In this document: positions 1 through 8,298 of the stretch, piece after piece
Numbering within the stretch: the first letter of the stretch is position 1
Layout of the letters: the number at the start of each line of letters is the position of its first letter
NCBI GenBank assembly: GCA_964409775.1
Contig: CAYPEI010000015.1
Location: 28,296 to 92,295, forward strand
Source of the DNA: JAHBXL01 sp964409775
GTDB lineage: Bacteria > Planctomycetota > Phycisphaerae > Phycisphaerales > UBA1924
DNA: 64,000 nucleotides
Direction of reading: 5' to 3'
Program-made: the position numbers and the translations under genes
The notes under the pieces: model-generated
What the model saw: only the letters and a program-made list of their open reading frames with translations
Database searches by the model: none
Told to the model about the DNA's origin: nothing

Positions 1-1569
1 ACCATCGTCACGCACATCTGCGGCGGCTCGGCGGGCCGGGAGGGAACCGCTGTGCAGATGGGCGGCGGGATCGCCAGCGCATTCGCCCGGGTGCTCCGAT
101 TCCTCACCCCCGCCGACACTCGCACGCTCCTCATGACCGGTGTCGCCGGCGGCTTCGGCGGCGTCTTCGGCACTCCATTGGCCGGAACCGTCTTCGCCAT
201 GGAAGTGATCGCGATCGGACGCATGAGTTACGAAGCCATCCTCCCGTGCCTGATCGCGGCCGTGGTCGCCGACTGGACCTGCGGCGCATGGGGAGTCGGG
301 CACACCCCCTATCACATCGCGGCCTTCGGGGGCGCCAACGCCGTCCACCTCGATTGGCTCCTCCTGGCGAAAGTCGCGCTGGCCGGCGCCGCATTCGGGC
401 TCGCGGCGAGGTTCTTCGCCGAACTGGCACATGGTGTGCAGCACGCCTTCAAGCGATTCGTGGCGATCCCGTATCTACGGCCCGCGCTCGGCGGCATCGG
501 TGTCATCGGTCTGGCGTGGATGTTTGGGAATGACGCTCTCGGCATCGGCGTCACGCACCCCGATGCGGGCGTGGTCACGATCGTTTCCTCGTTCCGCGAG
601 GGTGGGTCTCACACCTGGAGTTGGCTGCTGAAGATCGTCTTCACCGTGATGACGATCTCCAGCGGATTCAAGGGCGGCGAGGTCACCCCGCTTTTCTACA
701 TCGGAGGCACGCTCGGCAACGTGCTGGCGCGCCCGCTGCACGCCCCCACGGACCTGTTCGCCGGCCTCGGCTTTGTGGCGGTGTTTGCCGCCGCGGCGAA
801 CACTCCCCTCGCCTGCACAATCATGGCGGTGGAACTGTTCGGAGTCGGGATCGGCCCGCACATCCTCTACTTCGCCGTGGCGTGCTTTGTCGCCTACTTC
901 TTCGGCGGGCACGCGGGGATCTACCTCTCGCAGCGCATCGCCACACCCAAACTCCACAATCACGATGTCCCGCCGCCGGCGGATCTCTCGCTCCGCACCA
1001 CCAGGGCGCTCCGCGAGCCGCGCCAGGCCCGAACCGCGTACACGCAGAACGGGGTCTCCGGCACAGCACCGGGCGCGTCCTTGCTTCACCCCGATCAACT
1101 CGATACTGGAGTTCACAGCATGAAGATCCAACGCCAGCACAAGGTCGTCGGCCGCGAGGTCGGCCAACTGCTCATCTATCTCAACGCCTCCATCAAGGGG
1201 CGCTCGCATACCGGATGGCGGAAACTGCTCGGGTGGACGCCGCTCTACCGCGAACTGATCGCCGCGGCCAAGGCCGACGGCATCCTGCACGCCACCGCGC
1301 AGAACACCTTCCATGGCTACAGCGGCAAGCAGGCCATCCAGTCCCACAACCTCGAGACAAGCAACCCGCGCCTCACGCTCTGCGTGGAACTCGTGGACAC
1401 CCGCGCGAAACTCGAGGCGTTCGTGAAGCGGCACGGCGACCTGCTCAAGGACCGCGTGATGGTGTACAAGCACGTCGAGCACTGGAACCTGCACGATCAC
1501 ACGCTTGAAGAGCAGGACGCGACCCCCGAAGAACTCGACGAGAGCACGCAAGCCGGTGACAGGGTCTGA
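1..1569 (+). CDS. ClC-family (probable fluoride/proton) antiporter fused to a DUF190 domain, 5' partial
   Basis: The frame is open from base 1, so the start lies outside the window. The first residues contain GSAGREGT, the ClC selectivity motif in the GREGT form associated with fluoride-type ClC proteins rather than the GREGP of chloride ClCs. GGEVTPLFYIGG near residue 226 is the matching later motif of that subgroup, and hydrophobic helices run to about residue 310. Residues 374-505 (MKIQRQHKV... onward) form a DUF190 domain, a PII-like fold often found beside fluoride exporters. The roughly 50-residue linker is polar and poorly conserved-looking. An internal ATG at 1120 has GGAG eight bases upstream, so the DUF190 part may also be made alone, or the missing stop may be a frameshift. 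The next gene follows after 6 bases. Fluoride export at the inner membrane is an inference from motifs. Confidence 0.85.
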   Translation, partial: TIVTHICGGSAGREGTAVQMGGGIASAFARVLRFLTPADTRTLLMTGVAGGFGGVFGTPLAGTVFAMEVIAIGRMSYEAILPCLIAAVVADWTCGAWGVGHTPYHIAAFGGANAVHLDWLLLAKVALAGAAFGLAARFFAELAHGVQHAFKRFVAIPYLRPALGGIGVIGLAWMFGNDALGIGVTHPDAGVVTIVSSFREGGSHTWSWLLKIVFTVMTISSGFKGGEVTPLFYIGGTLGNVLARPLHAPTDLFAGLGFVAVFAAAANTPLACTIMAVELFGVGIGPHILYFAVACFVAYFFGGHAGIYLSQRIATPKLHNHDVPPPADLSLRTTRALREPRQARTAYTQNGVSGTAPGASLLHPDQLDTGVHSMKIQRQHKVVGREVGQLLIYLNASIKGRSHTGWRKLLGWTPLYRELIAAAKADGILHATAQNTFHGYSGKQAIQSHNLETSNPRLTLCVELVDTRAKLEAFVKRHGDLLKDRVMVYKHVEHWNLHDHTLEEQDATPEELDESTQAGDRV

Positions 1570-1575
1570 TGCGCG

Positions 1576-3267
1576 ATGCCACCCGGTGACGTGCATCCCG
1601 CCGCTTTGCACAGGATCGAAGACCTGAAGCGACTCGCCGAGCGGTTTCACATCGGCTCGCTGCTGCCGTCCCTCGCCGCATGCTCCGCGCTCGCCGGAGC
1701 CGACGCGCCGCTCGATGTCGCCGTCCTCGGCCAGTTCAAGAGCGGCAAGTCTTCGCTCCTCAACGCGCTGGTCGGCGAAGGTGCCGCGACCACCAGCACC
1801 GGCCTGCTGCCCGTGGGGGTGCTGCCCGTCACGGCGGTTGTCACTCGGCTCAAGGGAGGCGAATCGCTCCACGCAACCATCACGCGTCTGGATGGGTCCG
1901 TCATTCCGGTGCCCGTCGCCGCCATCGGCGAGTACGTGTCGGAGACCGGCAACCCGGACAACATCAAGGGCGTCGCGGCCGTCGACATCGTCACGCCCGC
2001 GCTGACGGGCCTCGCGGGTCTGCGCCTCGTGGACACGCCGGGCCTCGGCAGCGTCCACGCGCACAACACCCAAGCCACGATGGACTGGCTGCCCGGCGTC
2101 GCCCTCGCGCTGGTCGCCATCAGCGTCGAGCGGCCCCTGTCGGAAGAGGACAAGCGGCTGATCGAGAAGTTGCGGCCGCTTGCATCGCGCGTCGTCATTG
2201 TCCTGACCAAGGCCGACCTCCTCACCGCGCCGGAACTGGCGCAGGTGCGTGCATTTGTCGAAAAGGAAGTCCGTGAAGCGCTGGTCTTGCCCTCCGGCAC
2301 AGATCCGGCGATCTTGCCATTCTCCGTCCGCGCCGATTGTGAGAGACACATCGCGGCACTGCGAGAGGGAGTGCTGGCACCCATCGCACGCAACGCCTCA
2401 GCCGAGCGGGCCGCCGCCCTGAAACACAAACTCACGCACCTGACGCAAGCGGCCCGAGAATACCTGCTGGTCGCCCTCAATGCCGCGCAGAAGGTCGGAC
2501 AGGATCGCAGCGCCCTGCTCGCGGCCATAATCGACGAGTCAGTGAAAGAACCGGTCATCGCCCGAGAACTCTCGGAAGCCGCGCAGAGCGTGATCGCCGC
2601 GGCTCGTCCGGCGTTCGAGCAGGCGCTGTATCCGCATCGCGATGCCGTCGAGGCCTGCGTCACCGCTTCGCTTTCCGAGATGAAGACCTGGCGCGGCCAC
2701 CTGGGCAGGCAGTCCGACCGCTTCCACGAGTTCTTGCGAGAACGAATGACCGCGGAACTCTCGGCCCTTGAGAGAGATGCCGCCCCTGTCGCCAGGAGAC
2801 TGCTCGACGAGGCCGAACTGCGCTTCCGGCGCATCGCGGAGGCGTTCCGCGACCGGCTGAGCCGCAATGTGAACTCCTCGCTGGGTGTCTCGCTCTCGCC
2901 CGTGGCGTGGGAGCCGCCGCGCGCGAAAGTCGTCGCCCCGCCGGTAGCGATCGAGCAGACGTTCATGACCCACTGGGACCTGTTCTGGTGGCTGCTGCCC
3001 ATGCCTTTGATCGGAGGGCTCTTCCGCAGGCACTGCCGCGGCAGGGTGCCGTGGGAAGTGTGGATCAACATGAACCGCCTCGCAGGCGGTTGGTTCGTCG
3101 CGACGGCCGATGCGATCGAGGCCGTGCAGACGCAGGTCGCCGCGTGGGTCCGCGCCGAGTTGGCGACGCTGACCGCGATGCTCTCAAAGTCGAGCGACGA
3201 AGCGGCGGAGATCCGTTCGGCGCTGGCGAGTCTGGATGCGATGGCCGATGGCACGAACAAAGGGTGA
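1576..3267 (+). CDS. Dynamin-like GTPase
   Basis: 563 residues. The GTPase domain is N-terminal: P-loop GQFKSGKSSL near residue 54, G3 motif DTPGLGS near residue 153, and TKAD (G4) near residue 214. The rest is helical, with a short hydrophobic stretch near residue 475 (FWWLLPMPLIGGLF) that could be a membrane paddle. Bacterial dynamin-like proteins bind and remodel membranes, some protecting against membrane damage. The gene sits 6 bases after the ClC-DUF190 gene and 2 bases before an MFS permease, which suggests one transcript concerned with membrane or ion stress. The ATG at 1576 was chosen because it follows the upstream stop directly; an ATG overlapping that stop is out of frame. Substrate membrane and physiological role are not known. 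Confidence 0.88.
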   Translation: MPPGDVHPAALHRIEDLKRLAERFHIGSLLPSLAACSALAGADAPLDVAVLGQFKSGKSSLLNALVGEGAATTSTGLLPVGVLPVTAVVTRLKGGESLHATITRLDGSVIPVPVAAIGEYVSETGNPDNIKGVAAVDIVTPALTGLAGLRLVDTPGLGSVHAHNTQATMDWLPGVALALVAISVERPLSEEDKRLIEKLRPLASRVVIVLTKADLLTAPELAQVRAFVEKEVREALVLPSGTDPAILPFSVRADCERHIAALREGVLAPIARNASAERAAALKHKLTHLTQAAREYLLVALNAAQKVGQDRSALLAAIIDESVKEPVIARELSEAAQSVIAAARPAFEQALYPHRDAVEACVTASLSEMKTWRGHLGRQSDRFHEFLRERMTAELSALERDAAPVARRLLDEAELRFRRIAEAFRDRLSRNVNSSLGVSLSPVAWEPPRAKVVAPPVAIEQTFMTHWDLFWWLLPMPLIGGLFRRHCRGRVPWEVWINMNRLAGGWFVATADAIEAVQTQVAAWVRAELATLTAMLSKSSDEAAEIRSALASLDAMADGTNKG

Positions 3268-3269
3268 GA

Positions 3270-4553
3270 ATGAACACGAACATGCCCAACCCAAACTCCA
3301 CCAACCCGCGCAAGGGGTGGATCAATCGCACCATCATCGGCATCTCGCTGGCGACCTGCTTCTCCGACTTCAGCCATGAGATGGTCACCGCGGTGCTCCC
3401 CCTCTACCTCGCCAAGGTCGGGCTTGGTGCGGCCGCGCTGGGCGTGATCGAGGGCGTGGCCGACTTCCTCGTGAGCATGTCCAAACTCGCCGGCGGGTAC
3501 GCCGGGCACCGCATCCAACACAAGAAGCCCATCGCCGCCGCGGCGTATCTGATCACCGCGCTGGGAACCAGCGCCATCGCGCTCGCCACCACCGTCCCCA
3601 TGGTGCTGGCGATGCGGTCGATCGCGTGGATCGCACGCGGATTCCGCGGGCCGCTGCGGGATTACCTGCTGGGCGACGCGGTCGAGGCGACACACTACGG
3701 TCGAGCGTACGGGCTGGAGCGGGCGGCGGACATGATCGGCGCTGTCGCCGGGCCGCTCACCGCGACCCTGCTGGTGTACGTGGGTATCCAGTTCCAGTCG
3801 ATCATCCTGATCGCGCTGGCCCCGGGCGTTCTGGCCGCGGCGTCGATGTTCTTCCTCGCCCGCGAAAAGAATGCGGAGGCCGGCCTCACACCGCCCGGCG
3901 GCGATGCAAAGCCCGTCAGGCACCGCTTCCCCCTCGTGTTCTGGATGTTCCTCGTGGGCGTCCTGCTCTTCGGCCTGGGCGACTTCTCACGGACGTTTCT
4001 GATCCTGATCGCGGCCGGAGGTCTGAAAGAAGACGACGGCCATCTCGCCGCGAGCGTGGGCCACGGCGGCGGCGTGCTCTCGGTCGCCGTGCTGCTCTAC
4101 GCGATGCACAACCTCATCAGCGCACTCGCGGCGTTTCCCGCTGGGCACCTTGGCGACCGGTTCGGCAAGCGCCGCATCCTCGTTGCCGGCTACGCGATCG
4201 GCGTGGGCACCAACCTCCTGCTGGCGTTCTCCGGCGGGTCGCTCCCGGTCATCATCGGTGCGATCGCCCTGTCGGGCATCTACATCGCGATCGAAGAGAC
4301 GCTCGAGAAGGCCACGGTGGCGCAGATCCTCCCGCGAGAACTCAAGAGCCTCGGCTTCGGCATCCTCGCCTGCGCAAATGCCGTCGGCGACATGGCATCC
4401 AGCGTCTATGTCGGAACGCTCATGGCCGCCGGCAGGAACACCCTTGCATTCAGCATCGCGGCGGGGTTCGGCGCTCTGGGAGTGGCCTGGATGCTCGTGA
4501 TCGCGAGACTCCGCCTCCCCGCGGCCGCGAGTCCTCATCCACCAGGTGCGTGA
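3270..4553 (+). CDS. MFS transporter
   Basis: About 427 residues with some twelve hydrophobic segments, typical length for the major facilitator superfamily. The N-terminus (GWINRTIIGISLATCFSDFS) enters the first helix directly. A loop of the type RGFRGPLRDYL follows helices 4-5, and GDRFGKRR near residue 296 is the characteristic MFS loop between helices 8 and 9. The ATG at 3270 lies two bases after the stop of the dynamin-like gene, so translation is probably coupled. The substrate cannot be read from the sequence. It is the last gene of the ClC-dynamin-MFS operon; a hairpin at 4611-4642 may end the transcript. Confidence 0.88.
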   Translation: MNTNMPNPNSTNPRKGWINRTIIGISLATCFSDFSHEMVTAVLPLYLAKVGLGAAALGVIEGVADFLVSMSKLAGGYAGHRIQHKKPIAAAAYLITALGTSAIALATTVPMVLAMRSIAWIARGFRGPLRDYLLGDAVEATHYGRAYGLERAADMIGAVAGPLTATLLVYVGIQFQSIILIALAPGVLAAASMFFLAREKNAEAGLTPPGGDAKPVRHRFPLVFWMFLVGVLLFGLGDFSRTFLILIAAGGLKEDDGHLAASVGHGGGVLSVAVLLYAMHNLISALAAFPAGHLGDRFGKRRILVAGYAIGVGTNLLLAFSGGSLPVIIGAIALSGIYIAIEETLEKATVAQILPRELKSLGFGILACANAVGDMASSVYVGTLMAAGRNTLAFSIAAGFGALGVAWMLVIARLRLPAAASPHPPGA

Positions 4554-4610
4554 ACTCGGCACGTGACCGATCCCGCGTGGATGCGCCGCAACTCCACTGT
4601 TCCCAACGAG

Positions 4611-4642
4611 AAAGCCCTCCGATGTGCTCATCGAAGGGCTTT
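4611..4642. terminator. Hairpin between MFS and DinB genes
   Basis: An inverted repeat of AAAGCCCT and AGGGCTTT, with an inner CGATG/CATCG pairing, forms a stem of about 13 bp around a short loop. It lies between two convergent genes (MFS on +, DinB on -). The outer AAA/TTT gives a short U tract on either strand, so it may be a bidirectional Rho-independent terminator. Confidence 0.5.
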
Positions 4643-4831
4643 GCGCTCAAGCAAGTCGGGATGGCGGGACGCCAATCGAACACGCCGTGGAGGGCGTGCG
4701 GGTGTGGGCGACCCAACTCCGGCGCCATCGCAACCCACTTCTACTACAGTCTGCCCGCTGAAATCAGCCTGTTCACGTCGTCTTCGTATGAGACCTTCTC
4801 GTTCGTCAGCCCACCCCCCACCCCCAACCCG

Positions 4832-5338
4832 CTACGCTTCTTCCGCGATTCCGGCTGCCCTGCGCCATTGCTTCAGTTGGCCCAAATGATGCGGCGGGTG
4901 CGCCACGAGCAGCGTGATCGCGATGTGTCCGATCGTCGGTGAGTAGGGGCGGAACTTCTCCGGCGATGCCCTCGGGAAGTAGTCGGCGTGCTTGTCGGCG
5001 ACGACCGCGCCAAGTCGCGCGTTCCGGTCTCTGAACCGTTCGAGGAGTTCTCGCTTAGTCGCATAGGCGGCGCGATCAGCCACGGGGGTCGTACCGTACC
5101 CGTACCTCGCCATCTCGGCGTCGGCCGTCGTGGAGGGGACGCTCGGGTCGTCGAGCATCGAGAGCAACATTCCCGCGTACGCGTTGAGATGCGACAGCGT
5201 CCACGCCGGATGGTTGACGATCCCGCCAGGCTGCTCGGTCATGCGTGACTCGGGAACGCCCTCGACGGCATCGAGGAGAAACCGATGGATCATCGCGTGG
5301 ATGCTCAGAATCGCGCCGATCGTGTCGTAGGGGTTCAT
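4832..5338 (-). CDS. DinB-fold protein
   Basis: 168 residues from the ATG at 5338. The pattern of spaced histidines (ILSIHAMIHRFL at the N-terminus, HPAWTLSHLNAY near residue 43, and AHPPHHLGQLKQWRR near the C-terminus) fits the four-helix DinB/YfiT metal-binding fold. Proteins of this family include thiol transferases (bacillithiol, mycothiol) and damage-induced proteins of unknown reaction. The frame continues 34 codons upstream, but that extension is arginine-rich and lacks the family pattern, so the later ATG was chosen. A second DinB-fold gene lies at 9901-10374. Activity unknown. Confidence 0.75.
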   Translation of the reverse strand: MNPYDTIGAILSIHAMIHRFLLDAVEGVPESRMTEQPGGIVNHPAWTLSHLNAYAGMLLSMLDDPSVPSTTADAEMARYGYGTTPVADRAAYATKRELLERFRDRNARLGAVVADKHADYFPRASPEKFRPYSPTIGHIAITLLVAHPPHHLGQLKQWRRAAGIAEEA

Positions 5339-5539
5339 GCGATGAATGCTACTCAATGGATGGCCGGGCTCATCATCGGCGCGTCGGCGTTCAAGGTATC
5401 CGATGGAGATGAACCGCAACGTGCACACGCGGAAGAACACGCGGCGGGGCGGCCCGTGTACTTCACAGTTTTTGCCACGCTACGCTCATGAGCCAGGCTT
5501 TCAACTCTTTGGACTCCCCTTCGTTCATGGAGACTCGCC

Positions 5540-6331
5540 GTGGAGAATCCGACACAAACGAGCCCGCGGCCTGATTACGGGATCGATGCGCCCGGCGCTG
5601 TGCGCAACCTCTTCATTGGAGGATCAGTGGCGCTGCTGGCATTCGTGGTCGCATTCAGCGGCCAGTTGCCTTCGCCACTATGGACGCGCTTCCTGATGCG
5701 CAACGGCGCTGCCATGGCGATCGGCTGCCTGGGCATGGGCAGTTACATGTACTTTTCCAGCAAGTACGGCAAGATCCGCGAACGGGAGTGGCTGCTCGAT
5801 CTGAAGCCGGGGCAGTGGCGGGGAGATGAGACTGTGCTCGATGTCGGTTGCGGTCTGGGTGTCATGCTCATCGGCGCCGCCAGGCGACTGACGACCGGCA
5901 CCGCGGCCGGCATCGACATCTGGCAGACCCAGGACCTCTCCGGCAACCATCCCGACACCGCCCGCGAAAACGCACGACGCGAAGGCGTCGCCGACCGCGT
6001 CACGATCCTCACCGCCGACATGCGCCAGATTCCATTTCCGGATGCCCACTTCGACGTCGTCGTCTCGAACGCGGCGATCCACAACCTCTACAAGGCCGAC
6101 GAGCGGGCCGCCGCCGTGCGCGAGATCGCACGCGTGCTCAAGCCGGGCGGCGCCTGCATCCTGGCCGATGTTCGGCACGGAGGCCAATACGCCGACGCTT
6201 TGCGTGCCGGCGGCGTGACCGATCTGCAGCGGCGTGATGCCAGCATCGCGTCCCCCTTCTTCGCGGTTGTTTCTCTGGGCAATGTGCGGCCGTTTGTGCT
6301 GGTTGGAAGCAAGCCGTCGGCGTCATCGTGA
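5540..6331 (+). CDS. Membrane-anchored class I SAM-dependent methyltransferase
   Basis: 263 residues starting at GTG 5540, which has GGAG about seven bases upstream. Residues 25-45 and 55-72 are two hydrophobic helices that would hold the protein in the membrane. The catalytic part follows: VLDVGCGLGVM (SAM motif I, near residue 99), GIDIWQ (motif II acidic region), ADMRQIPFPDAHFDVVVSNAA (motif III-IV region) and LKPGGACILADV (post motif). This is the Methyltransf_11/UbiE-like layout. The substrate is unknown; the membrane anchor suggests a lipid, quinone or membrane-bound small molecule. It stands alone, with no gene close on the same strand. Confidence 0.85.
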   Translation: MENPTQTSPRPDYGIDAPGAVRNLFIGGSVALLAFVVAFSGQLPSPLWTRFLMRNGAAMAIGCLGMGSYMYFSSKYGKIREREWLLDLKPGQWRGDETVLDVGCGLGVMLIGAARRLTTGTAAGIDIWQTQDLSGNHPDTARENARREGVADRVTILTADMRQIPFPDAHFDVVVSNAAIHNLYKADERAAAVREIARVLKPGGACILADVRHGGQYADALRAGGVTDLQRRDASIASPFFAVVSLGNVRPFVLVGSKPSASS

Positions 6332-6537
6332 AAACGACGGCGACCTGTCAGCCCCCGCGGTGAAGGCTACTGGCGGATGCTGGAGTTGCTTCCGGCTCGG
6401 CTGCGCACGGATACGCAGAACCCGCGCCGAAGTGACGACCGGGCTTGGCAAGGTCGGCTGCGTCTCGGCGCACCGGTTCAAACTCGACGCGGAACTGTCA
6501 GGGCAGCAGGACGCGGTTGAACTATCACGTAAATGGT

Positions 6538-6565
6538 GATGGCCTCGGCAGTTGCCGAGGCCATC
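6538..6565 (-). terminator. Hairpin downstream of tRNA-Pro
   Basis: A perfect inverted repeat: a 13-bp stem (GATGGCCTCGGCA and its complement) around a 2-base loop, starting 10 bases after the 3' end of the minus-strand tRNA-Pro gene. No long T run follows, so termination is likely but not proven. Confidence 0.55.
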
Positions 6566-6574
6566 AAGCCCGAA

Positions 6575-6648
6575 TCGGGGTGGCGGGATTTGAACCCACG
6601 ACCTTTTGACCCCCAGTCAAACGCGCTACCAAGCTGCGCTACACCCCG
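6575..6648 (-). tRNA. tRNA-Pro (GGG anticodon)
   Basis: Read on the minus strand, the acceptor CGGGGTG pairs with CACCCCG, followed by discriminator A. The D arm is GCGCAGCTTGGTAGCGC. The anticodon stem TTTGA/TCAAA encloses loop CTGGGGG, giving GGG at positions 34-36. The T arm contains GGGTTCAAATCCC. CCA is not encoded. The 5' ten bases overlap the end of the upstream nitronate monooxygenase gene. Confidence 0.95.
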
Positions 6649-8138
6649 TGGGGAAGGCGATCGTAGGCCGACACCCCCCGTCCGCCAACCGTCCCCGCAG
6701 GGGCAATGCCCGCCAGCAACCGGCCCAGAACCTCCGCCGCCGTGTAGGTCGACCTTCCCGGGCGGAGAAACCGCGCGACCGTCGCGGCGTCATCGCCCGA
6801 CGTGATCAGCGGCAACTCGTGCCGCTCGCCGTGCTCGCCGCGGCACTGCCCCAGCCCGATATTCGCCATCAGTCCGTTGCACACGCACAGCCGCCCGTGC
6901 GTCTCTTCTTCGCGCCCGCCCTTGCGCACGTAATCCTCGACCGGCTCCGCCGAGCAGCGCCACCCGATCTTCCCATCCTCCGCGCGGTAGGCGTGCCGCA
7001 GGTACCCGAGATCGCAGATCCGCGCCGTCCGCGCCGGTGCGTTCGGGTCCGCCAGCGTCCCCGCCATCCGCAGCACCTTGAAGGGGAACCCTGTCGGCGA
7101 TGCCACAGGGTCGGTGAACACCTTCACCTTCCCTGCGCGGCTGAGTTCGAGCACCCGGCGCTTGATCTCCGGGTCCAGCCCGGACTCCTCGCAGAACGCA
7201 AACGCCGTCCCGATCTGCACGCCCGCCGCACCCGCCCTCAGCGCATCGGCGACTCGCTCCGGATCCGCAAAGGAGCCGGCAAGCCAGAACGGCAATCCGA
7301 GCGCCCGGATGGCGCCAAGGTCCGCGACATCGCGCTCACCGTAAATCGGCTCGCCCTCGGCCGTCAACTGCATCGCGCCCCGCGGCGGCGCATTGTGCCC
7401 GCCCGCGGTCGGCCCTTCGATGACAAAGCCATCGACACGCCCGCTCGCCTTCCTTGCGAGCATGCCCGCCAGCGTTGCCGAAGAGACGATCGCGTAGAAG
7501 TCGGGGCGCGCAAGTTCCGGCTTCCCGTCGGGCCAGAACAGCTTCGGATCGAAGCGGGTGACAAACTCCTCGCCGGGCGCTGCGCCGTGCACATCCAGCC
7601 GCAACTCCACCGCTTCGTTCCGTGCCAGCCGATCCAGGATGCCCGGAATCGCCCGCGGAATGCCCGCGCCCATCAAGACGCACGACACCCCCGCGAGCAT
7701 CGCGCCATAAAGCGATGCGAGCGTCGGCAACTGGATCTTCTCGAGGTAGTTGATGCCCACCCTCGCGGCATGCCCTTCCTTGGCGAGAAAGACCTCAACG
7801 AAGTTCCCCGCCACGATCAGTTCTTCCGCCGCGCGAGTCGGCGACTCCGACGGAATCGGCTTCGACTTGAACGGCCTGTCCGCCGGTTTCCCCCCCTCGA
7901 CGAAGTACCGATCCAGGATCCGCTTCGCCACGCCTGGCACCGGGAACGCCGCGAGCGCCCGGCGGACATGCCCCCCCGGATCGCCCATCTCCAGCCGCCG
8001 CGCCATGATCGCGTCGATGGCTGTTCCCGACACCACCCCCAACTGCCCGGCCATCGAAACCGCCCGCGCAAGCCTCCAGTCCGACACCCCCGCCCCCATT
8101 CCGCCTTGGATGATGATCGGTAGGTCAGGAGTATTCAT
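6639..8138 (-). CDS. Nitronate monooxygenase family (2-nitropropane dioxygenase-like) flavoprotein
   Basis: 499 residues from the ATG at 8138 (MNTPDLPIIIQGGMGAGVS). The IIQGGMGxGVS start, EGPTAGGHNAPPRG near residue 239 and GAAGVQIGTAFAFCEESGL near residue 306 are the FMN-binding TIM-barrel motifs of the NMO/2-nitropropane dioxygenase family. The protein is longer than usual (about 320-360): an extra C-terminal region of about 150 residues holds several cysteines (CDLGYL, GWRCS, LCVCNGL, GQCRG). That length is closer to PfaD-type enoyl reductases, an alternative identity. The UAG stop lies inside the tRNA-Pro gene, so message and tRNA share one transcript region. The frame extends 30 codons upstream, but the ATG at 8138 gives the family start. 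Confidence 0.85.
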   Translation of the reverse strand: MNTPDLPIIIQGGMGAGVSDWRLARAVSMAGQLGVVSGTAIDAIMARRLEMGDPGGHVRRALAAFPVPGVAKRILDRYFVEGGKPADRPFKSKPIPSESPTRAAEELIVAGNFVEVFLAKEGHAARVGINYLEKIQLPTLASLYGAMLAGVSCVLMGAGIPRAIPGILDRLARNEAVELRLDVHGAAPGEEFVTRFDPKLFWPDGKPELARPDFYAIVSSATLAGMLARKASGRVDGFVIEGPTAGGHNAPPRGAMQLTAEGEPIYGERDVADLGAIRALGLPFWLAGSFADPERVADALRAGAAGVQIGTAFAFCEESGLDPEIKRRVLELSRAGKVKVFTDPVASPTGFPFKVLRMAGTLADPNAPARTARICDLGYLRHAYRAEDGKIGWRCSAEPVEDYVRKGGREEETHGRLCVCNGLMANIGLGQCRGEHGERHELPLITSGDDAATVARFLRPGRSTYTAAEVLGRLLAGIAPAGTVGGRGVSAYDRLPHGV

Positions 8139-8298
8139 GCGTGACTGTAGGCTTATTGCGGATCTGTATGTCCCTTTACACAATCGAGCGAGGTGTCCAC
8201 ACCAACCATCGAGCGGCCATGCGTTCATGCCGCGGCCTGATCAGCACGCTCCAAACCCCGGGAGCCAGGCCGGCGGCCCCGATCTCCAAGGACCAACC

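Noticed and set aside
475..2349. Long open frames antisense to the ClC/dynamin region and elsewhere (for example 1647-3923 minus)
   Set aside because: They are GC-driven shadows: arginine/proline-rich translations without domains, lying opposite genes with clear motifs.
4640..4740. tRNA-like text GTCGGGATGGCGGGACG followed by AATCGAAC downstream of the hairpin at 4611
   Set aside because: Resembles the 3' end of a minus-strand tRNA but no acceptor or anticodon pairing could be built.
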